Assembly (NCBI GenBank): GCA_963720235.1
Contig: OY970389.1
Location: 2,790,001 to 2,854,000, forward strand
Direction: 5' to 3'
Origin: JACMLC01 sp963720235
Lineage (GTDB): Bacteria; Acidobacteriota; Blastocatellia; Pyrinomonadales; Pyrinomonadaceae
Length of the DNA: 64,000 bases
In this document: in pieces, positions 1 through 9,379 of the stretch
How the letters are laid out: every line of letters starts with the position of its first letter
How positions within the stretch are numbered: position 1 is the stretch's first letter
The notes under the pieces: generated by a model
Database searches by the model: none
Told to the model about the DNA's origin: nothing
The model's input: only the letters and a program-made list of their open reading frames with translations
Program-made: the position numbers and the translations under genes

Positions 1-66
<66 letters not shown>

Positions 67-132
67 TTGCTCTTCAATCCTTGCTTTCGGTTGCTTGCGC
101 GCGTGCGCGGATGCTATGTTATTCGGCAATAC

Positions 133-1176
133 ATGGACATGATGGAACATTCGTTTTGGTTATGGATTGGCTTCGGGGCTGTCATACTTTTTATGATGAG
201 CCTTGATTTGGGCCTGTTCAACCGCAAGGCTCATACGCCCTCTTACAAAGAGGCTGCGACGTGGAGCGTGGTCTGGGTGACGTTGGCTCTTATCTTCTCC
301 GGCGTCATCTTCTGGCATCTCGGCAGCATCAAGGGCTTAGAATTTCTGACGGGTTATGTGATAGAGCTCTCGCTCTCTGTTGATAACCTGTTCGTCTTTC
401 TGCTCATCTTTTCTTATTTCAAAGTCCCTGCCAAGTACCAGCATCGCGTCCTGTTCTGGGGCGTGCTCGGCGCGCTCATCATGCGCGTGACTATCATCCT
501 GCTCGGCACTGTGCTGATTACGCGCTTTCACTGGATTATCTATGTCTTCGGCGCGTTCCTTATCTACACGGGCATCAAGATGATGGTGCAGGAAGAGACG
601 GAGCTTGAGCCTGAGCAGAATCCTGTTGTGAAGTTGGTGACGCGCTTTGTGCCGATTACGCGCCACTATGAGGGGGAAAATTTTTTCACGGTCGTTAACG
701 GGCGGCGCGTAGGAACTTTGCTTCTGCTCGTTCTGGTGATTGTCGAAGTCACAGACCTTGTGTTTGCAGTGGATTCGATTCCGGCCATCTTCGGCGTCAC
801 GCAAGACCCTTTCATTGTCTATACCTCGAATGTCTTTGCTATTCTCGGATTGCGCTCGCTCTTCTTCCTGCTGGCGGGCGTGGTCGAAAAGTTTCATTAT
901 CTGAAAGTGGGACTCTCCATCGTGCTCACGCTGATTGGCGTCAAGATGCTGACGGAATCTTTCCTGCTCAAGGTGATGGACAAATACACTTTGATTGTCG
1001 TCTCTCTGGTGTCAGTGGCGTTGATTCTGGCTGGCTCTGTCGTCGCCTCGCTCATCTGGCCTGAGAAGGCTGAGAGAGACATAGACATAGACCTGCCGCC
1101 AGACTTTGACCCGCCGTTTGAGAATGTCGAGGATGATGTCACGGAGCAGGAGTCTGAGACGGTCGAGCGTCGCTAA
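133..1176 (+). CDS. TerC/Alx family integral membrane protein
   Basis: This is a multi-pass inner-membrane protein of the TerC family, which is linked to metal export (manganese in Alx) and to tellurite resistance. I count about nine hydrophobic segments. The two family signatures are visible: an acidic membrane motif 'ELSLSVDNLFVF' in the first half and its repeat 'EVTDLVFAVDSIPAIF' in the second, followed by 'FAILGLRSLFFLL'. The tail (last ~35 residues) is acidic and probably cytoplasmic. The frame is open back to a TTG at 67, but that extension lies partly in repeat-derived sequence, so I chose the ATG at 133; ATGs at 139 and 142 are equally possible and no clear Shine-Dalgarno decides. 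No yybP-ykoY manganese riboswitch was recognised in the short upstream region. The substrate cannot be assigned from sequence alone. Confidence 0.9.
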   Translation: MDMMEHSFWLWIGFGAVILFMMSLDLGLFNRKAHTPSYKEAATWSVVWVTLALIFSGVIFWHLGSIKGLEFLTGYVIELSLSVDNLFVFLLIFSYFKVPAKYQHRVLFWGVLGALIMRVTIILLGTVLITRFHWIIYVFGAFLIYTGIKMMVQEETELEPEQNPVVKLVTRFVPITRHYEGENFFTVVNGRRVGTLLLLVLVIVEVTDLVFAVDSIPAIFGVTQDPFIVYTSNVFAILGLRSLFFLLAGVVEKFHYLKVGLSIVLTLIGVKMLTESFLLKVMDKYTLIVVSLVSVALILAGSVVASLIWPEKAERDIDIDLPPDFDPPFENVEDDVTEQESETVERR

Positions 1177-1526
1177 GCAATTAAAAACAAACTCACGCAA
1201 AGGCGCAAAGGCGCAAAGAAAGCATTCAAGACAAATCACCATTCAACTTCTTTGCGCCTTCTTTGCGCCTTTGCGGGAACTTCTTTCTTCCCTGTAGTTC
1301 ACTGGAATTTCCAACTGAATCCCTACCTTCTGCACAAGATGCTTGAACACGCCCGCGCGCTTGTGCTAACTTGTGTAGTGGTAGCGGTTTGCCGCTCCCC
1401 TTTAGAAATCGGGCTTCACCTCCCGTCCGGCGTGCTGAAAAGTCAGAAAGCCCGCGCCATCTGGAACAAATCTTGAAAACGCTTTTTTAGCCCCGCGCGT
1501 GTGTTCCATTTAAAAATTCCCTTGAG
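1177..1526. repeat. gene-free spacer with a GCGCAAAGG/CGCAAAG inverted repeat
   Basis: Positions about 1189-1289 hold the 'CGCAAAG' family hairpin: left arm of CGCAAAGGCGCAAAGG units (1196-1220), a core containing 'AAGAAAGCATTCAAG' and 'CCATTCAAC' (about 1215-1250), then a right arm of TTTGCGCCT units (1251-1275). The core matches those at 39068-39181 (same orientation) and 36437-36551 (opposite orientation). The rest of the spacer, 1290-1526, is ordinary sequence leading into the FecR-domain gene; I see no RNA gene or clear promoter in it. Confidence 0.75.
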
Positions 1527-2792
1527 ATGACGACTAAACCTACTCGCTTTCAACTGGATTGGTGGGTAGTCCAGAAGCGATTTATCTATATCCTCCTGAC
1601 CCTGCTCGCGCTCTGCATCGTGGCGGCGGGTTCGGGCCTCTATGTCTGGAAGTATGGCAATCCGTTTAAGAATGTCGGTGCGCCGACAGAAGTTTCCGAC
1701 GGCGCGCGCTTTATCTCATTCGAGGGAGATGTGCGCGTGATGCGCGCGGCCACGCGCGAGACGATTGTTGCGACCAGCGACACGCGGCTCTATCCCGGCG
1801 ACACTGTGCAGACGCAGGCAGACGGTCGCGCACGCATCAGTATGGCAGATGGCTCGTCTCTCTTCGTCCGCCCGAACAGCACTGTCATCATACGCGACAA
1901 CACAAAGTCAGATGGCGAGAGCGGACAACTCACGCAGGTGCGCGTCGCAGTTGATAATGGACAGGTCGCAGTCCGCACAGAAGACCAACCTGACGGCACG
2001 AGCAATGTCATCGAAACACGGCAGACGCAGAATCGTCTCGCGGCCCAGACGGATGCCAGCTTCGGCGTCAACACGGATAACACGGAAGAGATACGCATCG
2101 GCTCTGGCAGCATTGAGACTGTCACACGTAGCGGCGAGAAGACGACTGTGCGCGGCGGTGAATATATCGCCGTCAATCCTGCTGGCACAGTTGCCAAACG
2201 CGAGAAGCTACTTGATGTCCCAGTGCCTGTTGCGCCGCACGACCTTGCCAAAGTCTCTGCCGGAGCAAACGGCTCAGTCAATGTCTATCTGAAATGGCAA
2301 CGCCCGCCCGTCGGCGCGCCTTCGCATTATCGCGTCGAAGTGGCAAGCTCGCCCTTCTTTGTCGCGGCGGGCCGAGTGATTGAGCGTGACCAGCTTGCGA
2401 CAACCGAATTTAATGTCACAGACCTCAGGCCCGGAGTCTATTTCTGGCGCGTGCGCGCAACAGCTTCTTCGGGACAGACGAGCGAATGGAGCGAGCCGCT
2501 CAAGTTTATTGTGGCCCAATCAAACAAAGGCGGCAGCAGCATCGAAGTCACAGACTGGGCCGTCGAATACATTGGCGGCAACATCTATCTGGTGCGCGGG
2601 CGCACGCAACCCGGCACGACCATGCACATCGCTGGTCGTGAATCACTCGCCGCCAGCGACGGCACATTCCAACTTCAAATCACAGTCTCGGACGGCGCGC
2701 GCGAAGTCGAAGCCGAAGCACGCGACCCGGACGGCAACAAGACTCGCTACAATCTCTCGCTCGTACAAGGCACAGCCAGAGCAAAAAAATAA
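1527..2792 (+). CDS. membrane-anchored FecR-domain protein with FN3-like and Ig-like modules
   Basis: A short cytoplasmic N-terminus (about 17 residues) is followed by one membrane helix (about 18-40). Residues about 55-220 look like a FecR domain: the sequence around 'ISFEGDVRVMRA', 'RLYPGDTVQT' and 'ARISMADGSSLFVRPNS' is typical of these beta-rich periplasmic modules. Residues about 240-330 resemble a fibronectin type III domain ('LRPGVYFWRVRATASSGQTSEW'), and the C-terminal 80 residues a bacterial Ig-like or carboxypeptidase-regulatory fold. In classical systems FecR relays signals to an ECF sigma factor, but no sigma-factor gene is adjacent, so a structural or envelope-sensing role is only inference. 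The downstream diguanylate cyclase begins 25 bp after the stop and is likely cotranscribed. Confidence 0.8.
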   Translation: MTTKPTRFQLDWWVVQKRFIYILLTLLALCIVAAGSGLYVWKYGNPFKNVGAPTEVSDGARFISFEGDVRVMRAATRETIVATSDTRLYPGDTVQTQADGRARISMADGSSLFVRPNSTVIIRDNTKSDGESGQLTQVRVAVDNGQVAVRTEDQPDGTSNVIETRQTQNRLAAQTDASFGVNTDNTEEIRIGSGSIETVTRSGEKTTVRGGEYIAVNPAGTVAKREKLLDVPVPVAPHDLAKVSAGANGSVNVYLKWQRPPVGAPSHYRVEVASSPFFVAAGRVIERDQLATTEFNVTDLRPGVYFWRVRATASSGQTSEWSEPLKFIVAQSNKGGSSIEVTDWAVEYIGGNIYLVRGRTQPGTTMHIAGRESLAASDGTFQLQITVSDGAREVEAEARDPDGNKTRYNLSLVQGTARAKK

Positions 2793-2816
2793 CCGACGGC
2801 TGCTGACTACAGCTTT

Positions 2817-4427
2817 ATGAAACACGTCATCCTCTTAACGGACGCGCACGAGACGCCTGCGACGGCGTTGCTTGATTTCATGCACGCGGCGGGAATCAGC
2901 ACGCTGATTGAAGTCTTGCGCGAAGCGGAGTTTCAGCCTTCGTCAGAAGCATCTTCGGCGGAGCAAGCAGGCTCAGAGGCAGAGCCGCCTCTGGCAGTCC
3001 TTTATGAAGTCGTAGCCGGGGCGAGCGTCGAAGAATTGCATGCAGCCGTTCGTCATGTGGATAGCGTCTGGCCCAGCGTGCCGCTCGTCGCGTGTCGCCG
3101 TCCCGCGAGTGAACAGGTACAGCGAACCTTGCGCGTGATAGATGGCCCGGCCCTCAAGCGTCTGGGCTTTCGCGCAGTCGCCGACGACCCGGCGCAACTG
3201 CCTGCGCTGCTCAGAAAATTAGAGGAGAGAGGAATTACGAGCGACCTCTCGCAGCCTGCGGATAATCTCAAAAGCCTGGAAGAGTTTGAAACGCCTGCTC
3301 TCTTGCCCGCGCACATTTCGGAGACAAGCCTGCGCGCAGCCTTTGAGATGATGGCATCGCTACACTTTGCTACAGACCAAAAGAGCGCGGCGCATATCGC
3401 TCTCGCGGGCTTTGCCGCGCTTGTGCCAGCAGACCGTTGGACAATTTATCTGACTTCCGAATCAAGCGGCGGCGAGCCTTCGAGCCTTGAGCCACTGGCC
3501 GTGCGCGGTCTCACAGAAAGCGAGCGTGCGATTCCAGAGACAGACTGGCGGCGTACATTGCTCGGCGAGGCTCTGTTGCTGTCCGGCGCGGAATCGCAGG
3601 CCGCGCGCGAAGCTGTCGCTCACATCGAATCCGTCATGAAAGACGAGAACGGGCGGCGCATCCTCGCAGTCCCTCTGGTCAACGGCGAACGTGTCCTCGG
3701 CGTCATTGAAGCCGTGCGCGAAGGCTTGGAGACATTTGCTTACAAGCAATCCGAAATGGAACTGACGGGCGCACTCGCAGTGCCTGTCGCATCCGCACTC
3801 GCCAACTCCGTACGCATCGCTGAAGCCGAAAGACTTTCGCAGACAGATGATTTGACGAAGCTGCATAATGCTCGTTACCTGCGCCAGTATCTTCTCAACG
3901 AAGTCAAACGCGCGCGCCGCTATAACTCAAGCGTCACGGCTCTCTTCCTCGACCTTGACGATTTCAAACGCATCAACGACGAGCACGGCCATCTAGTCGG
4001 CTCGCATGTTTTGATGGAGATGGCGATGATTATTCTCTCGTCTGTGCGCGATACGGATGTCGTGGCGCGATATGGCGGAGACGAGTTTGTGATTGTGTTG
4101 CCGGAGACGGATTTGAGTTTCGCCGCGCTCGTCGCAGAGCGTGTGCGCGAGAAGATTGCGAGCCATGCCTTCACAGGCGGGCGACGTTTGCGACTCTCTC
4201 TGACGGCCAGTTTCGGCGTCGCAAACTTTCCGCAGCACGCACAATCTCCCCAACAACTCGTGGCCTTTGCAGATGCAGCGATGTATGAAGCAAAGGCCGC
4301 GCGCAAAAACTGTGTGCGATTTGCTCATTCGCCGCAGGACAATAAGTCTGGAGTCGAGAGTCTGGAGTCTGGAGTCAAAAGACAATCTGTCTGGACTCCA
4401 GACTCCAGACTCCAGACTCCAGACTAA
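2817..4427 (+). CDS. GAF-GGDEF diguanylate cyclase
   Basis: Makes the second messenger cyclic di-GMP from two GTP. Residues 1-150 resemble a degenerate receiver-like fold without a recognisable phospho-acceptor. Residues about 170-335 form a GAF-type sensor domain, and about 340-510 the GGDEF domain. The active-site motif is intact (G420-G421-D422-E423-F424 in 'RYGGDEFVIVLPE'). It is preceded at the canonical distance by an RxxD inhibitory site (R411-D414), so product feedback inhibition is expected. The last ~25 residues are unusual: they are encoded by the GTCTGGA/TCCAGAC heptamer repeat at 4346-4425 and spell repeats such as 'SLESGV' and 'TPDSRLQTPD', so the native C-terminus probably ended near residue 508. 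Confidence 0.92.
   Translation: MKHVILLTDAHETPATALLDFMHAAGISTLIEVLREAEFQPSSEASSAEQAGSEAEPPLAVLYEVVAGASVEELHAAVRHVDSVWPSVPLVACRRPASEQVQRTLRVIDGPALKRLGFRAVADDPAQLPALLRKLEERGITSDLSQPADNLKSLEEFETPALLPAHISETSLRAAFEMMASLHFATDQKSAAHIALAGFAALVPADRWTIYLTSESSGGEPSSLEPLAVRGLTESERAIPETDWRRTLLGEALLLSGAESQAAREAVAHIESVMKDENGRRILAVPLVNGERVLGVIEAVREGLETFAYKQSEMELTGALAVPVASALANSVRIAEAERLSQTDDLTKLHNARYLRQYLLNEVKRARRYNSSVTALFLDLDDFKRINDEHGHLVGSHVLMEMAMIILSSVRDTDVVARYGGDEFVIVLPETDLSFAALVAERVREKIASHAFTGGRRLRLSLTASFGVANFPQHAQSPQQLVAFADAAMYEAKAARKNCVRFAHSPQDNKSGVESLESGVKRQSVWTPDSRLQTPD
4346..4425. repeat. GTCTGGA heptamer inverted repeat overlapping a gene end
   Basis: Left arm of GTCTGGA units (4346-4376) and right arm of GACTCCA units (4394-4425) are complementary and would fold into a hairpin with a loop of about 17 nt. 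It lies inside the 3' end of the diguanylate cyclase frame. The same family recurs at 5664-5731 and 49969-50037. Confidence 0.85.
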
Positions 4428-4615
4428 AAAACCTCTTTCCAGCATAGCGCGGAAGGCCAACTTGGGTGTATCTTATTGAGTTCGTTCTTGTTCGGTGAAG
4501 CTTGCGGCAATGTCCACAGGCTGAAATGAGTCATCGGCGAAAGCAGCAGCGCGCTAAAACCGCTTATCTCTCCGGGCGTATCTAAAACAACAGATAGGTA
4601 CAGGCAGAAAACTTA

Positions 4616-5662
4616 ATGGCATTTAAATCGCTTTTTAGCCTCTTTTCCAGTGATTTGGCGATTGATCTCGGCACGGCAAACACACTTGTTTACGCGAAGG
4701 GTCGCGGCATCGTCGTTTCTGAGCCATCCATTGTCGCCATCAACAAGATTACCAACGCGGTCGAAGCAGTCGGGCGCGACGCCAAAGAGATGCTGGGCCG
4801 CACGCCCGGCAACATCGTCGCCATCCGCCCGATGAAAGACGGCGTGATTGCCAATTTTGAAGTGACGGAGAAGATGCTCCAACACTTTATACGCAAAGCT
4901 CATAACGGCAAGACGTGGGTCTCTCCGCGAGTCGTCATTGGCATCCCTTCCGAGATTACGCAGGTCGAGCGACGAGCGGTTGAAGACTCTGCTTATCGCG
5001 CGAAAGCTTCTGAGGTCTATCTGGTCGAAGAAGCGATGGCTGCGGCCATCGGTGCGGGCCTGCCGATTACAGAGCCGCACGGCAACATGGTTGTGGACGT
5101 GGGCGGCGGGACAACGGACATCGCTGTCATCTCTCTTTCCGGCATCGTCTATTCGCGCGCCGTGCGCGTGGCCGGAAACGAAATGGACGAAGCGATTACG
5201 CAGTACATCAAGCGCAAGTATAATCTCTTGATTGGCGAGCGCACCGCAGAAGCCATCAAGATTGAGCTTGGCTCGGCCTTTCCATTGGATGAACCGCTCT
5301 CGATGGAAGTGCGCGGGCGCAATCTGATAGAAGGCATCCCGAAGACGATTACGATTTCGGATGAAGAAGTGCGCGAGGCTCTGGCAGATTCCGTCGCCAC
5401 GATTGTTAACGCCGTGCGCGTCGCTTTGGAGAGAACGCCGCCGGAGCTTTCAGCAGACATTGTTGAGCGCGGAATAGTCATTACGGGCGGCGGCGCGCTC
5501 CTGAAAAATTTGGACAAGCGGCTTTCGATTGAGACGGGCCTGCCAGTCTCACTCGCGGACGACCCGCTCTCGTCCGTCGTGCTCGGCACGGGCAAGATGC
5601 TCTCGGACTTCAATCTCTTGAAGCGAGTCAAGTGGGATAACACCTTGACGAGCGGTATGTAA
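4616..5662 (+). CDS. mreB: rod shape-determining actin homologue MreB
   Basis: MreB forms membrane-associated actin-like filaments that place the cell-wall elongation complex. The actin-fold phosphate loops are clear: 'DLGTANTLVY' near residue 18, 'VVDVGGGTTDIAVISL' near 162, and the adenosine motif 'GIVITGGGALLKNLDKRL' near 287. The full length of 348 residues is normal for the family. It is the first gene of mreB-mreC-mreD-mrdA-rodA, all on this strand. The start follows 188 bp of gene-free sequence after the cyclase, so the operon promoter probably sits there, although I could not pick a convincing -35/-10 pair. The next gene is separated only by a 74-bp spacer made of heptamer repeats. 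Confidence 0.97.
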   Translation: MAFKSLFSLFSSDLAIDLGTANTLVYAKGRGIVVSEPSIVAINKITNAVEAVGRDAKEMLGRTPGNIVAIRPMKDGVIANFEVTEKMLQHFIRKAHNGKTWVSPRVVIGIPSEITQVERRAVEDSAYRAKASEVYLVEEAMAAAIGAGLPITEPHGNMVVDVGGGTTDIAVISLSGIVYSRAVRVAGNEMDEAITQYIKRKYNLLIGERTAEAIKIELGSAFPLDEPLSMEVRGRNLIEGIPKTITISDEEVREALADSVATIVNAVRVALERTPPELSADIVERGIVITGGGALLKNLDKRLSIETGLPVSLADDPLSSVVLGTGKMLSDFNLLKRVKWDNTLTSGM

Positions 5663-5663
5663 G

Positions 5664-5731
<68 letters not shown>

Positions 5732-5736
5732 TCGCT

Positions 5737-6636
5737 ATGGCTTTAGCACGGACACAAAGAGAGATACGCCAGCGCGCGCCTGTGCTGTTGATTGGGCTGC
5801 TGATGTTGAACTTTGCCCTGATGGCGTTCGATGCGCGCGAGAATGGAGATGCGACCAAGCAGCGTATGATACGCACCTGGGCGCAGGCCATTGCCGCTCC
5901 GTTCCAGCGCATCACTTCAAGTGTGGGCGGCGCGGGCGTCGGATTTTTTCAGGGCATAGCCAATCTCAGACACGCCTCAGCCGAAAATCAGGCGCTCAAG
6001 CAGCGTCTGGAACAGTTGGAAGTTGAAGTGAGCCAGACGCGCCGCGCAGTTGACGAGAACGAGCGTTTGAAGGCCATGCTTGAGTTGAAAGAGAAAAGCT
6101 CTTACGGGACTGTGATGGCGCGTGTCATTGCGCGCGACCCGTCAATCTGGTTCGATACCGTGACGATTAATCGTGGCCGTATGTCAGGAGTCGAATTGAA
6201 CATGCCTGTTGTCACACCGGGAGGCATCGTCGGGCGCGTGGTTTCCACAAGCCCGTGGACTGCAGGGGTGATGCTCATTACGGATGAGCAAGCGGCGGCA
6301 GGAGCGATTGTCGGGCAGCTTGGCAGTTCAAACGCGCTCGGCTCCGTGCGTGGCTTGGGCGATAGCGGATTGGTGGAGATGCGTTATGTCTCCGGTCTGG
6401 AAAAGGTGGAGGTCGGCGATTACGTGACGACGACCGGACAGGACAGCATCTATCCTGCGGGCCTGAATGTCGGGACGGTAGTCGAAGTCACAAAAATCTC
6501 GGACACCACGCCGCAGGTGATACGCATCAAGCCCGGCGCGCGTCTGGACTCGCTCGAAGAGGTCGCAGTCCTCCAATACAAACCGCCCCAACGCACAGCC
6601 CCCGATCAGACATTACCAAACGTGGAGAAGAAATAA
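5737..6636 (+). CDS. mreC: rod shape-determining protein MreC
   Basis: Bitopic envelope protein linking MreB and MreD to the wall synthases. It shows an N-terminal cytoplasmic stretch with one membrane helix (about residues 15-35), a coiled coil (about 80-120, 'ENQALKQRLEQLEVEVSQTRRAVDENERLKAMLEL' region) and the two beta-barrel periplasmic lobes with family motifs such as 'VIARDPSIWFDTVTINRG' and 'PVVTPGGIVGRVV'. Length (299 residues) is typical. The last residues 'NVEKK' end just before a perfect hairpin that fills the gap to mreD. Confidence 0.95.
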   Translation: MALARTQREIRQRAPVLLIGLLMLNFALMAFDARENGDATKQRMIRTWAQAIAAPFQRITSSVGGAGVGFFQGIANLRHASAENQALKQRLEQLEVEVSQTRRAVDENERLKAMLELKEKSSYGTVMARVIARDPSIWFDTVTINRGRMSGVELNMPVVTPGGIVGRVVSTSPWTAGVMLITDEQAAAGAIVGQLGSSNALGSVRGLGDSGLVEMRYVSGLEKVEVGDYVTTTGQDSIYPAGLNVGTVVEVTKISDTTPQVIRIKPGARLDSLEEVAVLQYKPPQRTAPDQTLPNVEKK

Positions 6637-6714
6637 GGATGAAGGCGGAAGGATGAAGGATGAAATAAATACTCTTGCTTTTTTACTTCATCCTTCATCC
6701 TTCCGCCTTCATCC
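6637..6714. repeat. perfect 28-bp GGATGAA-family hairpin between mreC and mreD
   Basis: The arms 6637-6664 and 6687-6714 are exact reverse complements over 28 bp (units GGATGAA, GGCGGAA), with a 22-nt loop. The element begins directly after the mreC stop codon and ends 9 bp before the mreD start, so it occupies essentially the whole spacer. There is no T-run after the 3' arm, so it is not a standard intrinsic terminator. Confidence 0.9.
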
Positions 6715-6723
6715 TTCAAGAAC

Positions 6724-7272
6724 ATGCGTCACCTGAAAATCGCGGTTGTTCTGGCGCTGGCTGTCATCCTGCAATCCTCCCTGAAAGCCAACTGGCAGTC
6801 GGTGAGCTATGTTGACCTGCCTCTGATTGTCGTCGTCTATTTCGCCTTGCAGCGCGATGCCTTGCAGGCGTTGATGATTGGCGCGGCGGCGGGGCTGGCG
6901 ACAGATGCTCTGGGCGCGGGCGGACTGCTCGGCGCGGGCGGTTTCTCCAAAACGCTGGTGGCCTTCATCATCTCTTCCTTGGCGACGCGCGTGATGCTTG
7001 ACAACTCTCTGGTCAGAATCCCCGTCTTAGCGGGTGCAGCATTGCTGGATGCAACCGTCTATGTGTTCTTGCACAGGATGCTCGGCCAGCCGCCGCTCCA
7101 ACCGTTTGTCGAGTTGACATCTTTCAAGGTGATTTGGACGACCGTCGTTGGAACAATTATCCTGTACCTGCTCGACCTACTGTTCAGCGAGCGCGCACGC
7201 CAGCGCAGGCAGTTTGCCTTTCGCCGCAAGGCCGCGCGTCGCAGCGTGCTGAAGATTGGCAGAAGAAGATAG
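6724..7272 (+). CDS. mreD: rod shape-determining protein MreD
   Basis: Small membrane protein (182 residues, about five hydrophobic segments) of the elongasome. Recognition rests on position between mreC and mrdA, size, hydrophobic profile and family-like segments ('LPLIVVVYFALQRDALQALMIGAAAGLATDAL'). The C-terminus is strongly basic, consistent with a cytoplasmic tail. MreD is poorly conserved in sequence, so context carries much of the call. Confidence 0.9.
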   Translation: MRHLKIAVVLALAVILQSSLKANWQSVSYVDLPLIVVVYFALQRDALQALMIGAAAGLATDALGAGGLLGAGGFSKTLVAFIISSLATRVMLDNSLVRIPVLAGAALLDATVYVFLHRMLGQPPLQPFVELTSFKVIWTTVVGTIILYLLDLLFSERARQRRQFAFRRKAARRSVLKIGRRR

Positions 7273-7400
7273 TTTTTAGTTTTTAGTTTTTAGTAAATGA
7301 TGAGAAACAACGTGTCTTTAATGTTATGATTGTCCCGGCCCTTGCGCGGGCCTGACTCCACCCGGTTTTTCTGAAAACTAAAAACTGAAAACTGAAAACT
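7271..7400. repeat. TTTTTAG/AAAACTG heptamer inverted repeat between mreD and mrdA
   Basis: Three TTTTTAG-type units (7271-7294) face AAAACTG-type units (7377-7400), pairing with G-U wobbles. The ~80-nt interior includes a GC-rich mini-hairpin ('CCGGCCC..GGGCCTG' region, about 7336-7356). The left arm starts inside the mreD stop region. Confidence 0.75.
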
Positions 7401-7413
7401 GTAAGACCGCTTT

Positions 7414-9306
7414 ATGAAATTCGAGGACGATTCACAAAACCTGCGCGCGCGGCTGCGTGTGATTCAGATTCTGATTGTGCTGATGCTGGCCGTCTTGGGC
7501 GTCAGGCTCTACATGCTGCAAGTGGTCAAGGGCGGCTACTATGCCGAGCGCGCGGAGAATCAACGCATCCGTTTGCTGCCGATTCCGGCGCAGCGCGGAG
7601 CCATCTTTGACCGCACGGGCAAGAAGATGCTGGTTGATTCGCAACCTATCTACAGCGTCCTGCTCTCGCGCGAAGACATGAAGGGCAAGGCATTAGAGAA
7701 CTTGATTGAGCCTCTTTCCGCAGGCCTCGAACTTGACCCGGAATATCTGCGCACGCGTTTTAAAGAGATAGAATCGCAACCCGCCTTTGAATCCATACGC
7801 ATCAAAGAGAATGCCACCTCCCCGGACATCGTGTGGGTCGAAGCACACGCGCTTGAATATCCAGAGCTGCGCGTCGAACAGCAGCCGCAGCGCAGTTATA
7901 AGTTTGGCGAGACGCTGGCGCACGTGCTCGGTTATGTCGGTGAAATCAGTCCGAAGCAGTTAGAGCTGCCCAAATATAAAGACTACAAACCCGGCGACCT
8001 GATTGGACAGGAAGGCATAGAGGCTGTTTATGATGCATACCTTCGCGGGCGCGACGGCTATCGCAAGGTCGTCGTCAACAGTCGCGGCCACATTCAACAT
8101 GAAGTCGAAAGAGTCGAGCCGCAGGCCGGGCAAGATTTGATTACGACGATTGACCTTGATTTGCAACTGGCTGCCGAAGAGCAGTTGCGCAACTCGCCTT
8201 CAAAGCGCGGCGTGATTATCGCTATGGATCCGAACAACGGCGAAATCTTCGCGCTCGCTTCGGCTCCGACATTTGACCCGAATCTTTTCTCGCAAAGAAT
8301 CACAACCAAACCTGGCCGCGCCGAATACGCCGCGCTTTTGCGAGACCCGCGAACGCCGCTCTACAATCGCGCGATACAGGGCCGCTATCCGCCCGGCTCG
8401 ACATGGAAAATTCCTATGTCCGTCTCAGGCTTAAGGCAGGGCGCGATAACAGTTGATAATTCGCACCTGACATGCGGCGGCGGCATCACCATCGGCAACA
8501 AGTTCACGCGCTGCATGGGCAATCACGGCTCGCCCGCGCTGGATTACGCGATTACAAAATCATGCGATGGATACTACTATCGCTTAGCTCTGAAGATGGG
8601 CGTGGACGGCTTGATAGAGATGGTCAAGGATTTCGAGCTTGACAGGCCGACCGGAGTTGACTTGCCGCACGAGCTTTTTAGCTGGACGCCTGCCTACTGG
8701 AAGCCCAGGCTGGAACAGCGCGGCGAACAGTGGAAAGACATACGCACGGTCTATGCTTCGATTGGTCAGGACACAGTGGCCGTCACGCCGCTTGCTTCCC
8801 TGCGCGCCATTTCATCAATCGCGGTTGACGGCAAACTCTATGTGCCGCATCTGGCAAAAGAGTTCAAGGCCGTCGCGGCCATCGGCGATCCAAACTCGCC
8901 TGGCTATCACGCGCCGCGCGAAGCGCATGGCTTTGACAGGCCCAACCCGAAAATCATTCCGATTCCCGAAGACCAGCATCAGCTTGTCATCAAAGGCATG
9001 TGGGGCGTCGTCAACAACGGCGGCACGGCTGCGCGCATCAAGATGGCTAACTTTGAAATCGCCGGCAAGACCGGCACGGCGCAGGTCGTAGAGCTTGGCA
9101 AAGACACTGGCGAGAACAAAGACCACGCTTGGTTCGTCTCCTTCGCGCCAGCCTACAAGCCTGAGATATCAGTGCTCGCGCTCATTGAAAACGTAGGCTT
9201 CGGTGGCACACACGCCGCGCCCGCCGTCCGCGCCATCTACGATGTCTATTACCGCAACACACGCCACGAAGAACCGCCCGGAGCGCTCTTAGCTAAAAAG
9301 CAGTAA
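7414..9306 (+). CDS. mrdA: peptidoglycan DD-transpeptidase, penicillin-binding protein 2
   Basis: Class B PBP that crosslinks lateral-wall peptidoglycan made by its partner RodA, encoded next. There is one N-terminal membrane helix (about residues 17-37), a dimerisation or pedestal region with 'AQRGAIFDRTGK' (about 59-70), and a C-terminal transpeptidase domain. The catalytic motifs are complete: S329-T-W-K332 (nucleophile serine), S383-C-D385, and K552-T-G554. Length (630 residues) matches PBP2. It is likely translated from the ATG at 7414, within the long elongasome transcript. Confidence 0.96.
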   Translation: MKFEDDSQNLRARLRVIQILIVLMLAVLGVRLYMLQVVKGGYYAERAENQRIRLLPIPAQRGAIFDRTGKKMLVDSQPIYSVLLSREDMKGKALENLIEPLSAGLELDPEYLRTRFKEIESQPAFESIRIKENATSPDIVWVEAHALEYPELRVEQQPQRSYKFGETLAHVLGYVGEISPKQLELPKYKDYKPGDLIGQEGIEAVYDAYLRGRDGYRKVVVNSRGHIQHEVERVEPQAGQDLITTIDLDLQLAAEEQLRNSPSKRGVIIAMDPNNGEIFALASAPTFDPNLFSQRITTKPGRAEYAALLRDPRTPLYNRAIQGRYPPGSTWKIPMSVSGLRQGAITVDNSHLTCGGGITIGNKFTRCMGNHGSPALDYAITKSCDGYYYRLALKMGVDGLIEMVKDFELDRPTGVDLPHELFSWTPAYWKPRLEQRGEQWKDIRTVYASIGQDTVAVTPLASLRAISSIAVDGKLYVPHLAKEFKAVAAIGDPNSPGYHAPREAHGFDRPNPKIIPIPEDQHQLVIKGMWGVVNNGGTAARIKMANFEIAGKTGTAQVVELGKDTGENKDHAWFVSFAPAYKPEISVLALIENVGFGGTHAAPAVRAIYDVYYRNTRHEEPPGALLAKKQ

Positions 9307-9307
9307 G

Positions 9308-9369
9308 CAGTTTTTAGTTTTCAGTTTTCAGAAGTTCGCGCTTATCTGAAAACTGAAAACTGAAAACTG
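9308..9369. repeat. AGTTTTC/GAAAACT hairpin between mrdA and rodA
   Basis: Arms 9308-9331 and 9346-9369 pair over 24 bp with a single G-U and a 14-nt loop. They are built from AGTTTTC heptamers and fill the whole spacer between the PBP2 stop and the RodA start. Confidence 0.85.
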
Positions 9370-9379
9370 AAAACTCACA

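Noticed and set aside
67..132. Upstream extension of TerC from TTG
   Set aside because: The 22 extra residues are read partly from heptamer-repeat-adjacent sequence; the ATG at 133 gives the normal family start.
6637..9369. mre spacers as ordinary intrinsic terminators
   Set aside because: The hairpins are long but lack a T-run after the 3' arm, and downstream genes of the same operon would be cut off; the repeat interpretation fits better.
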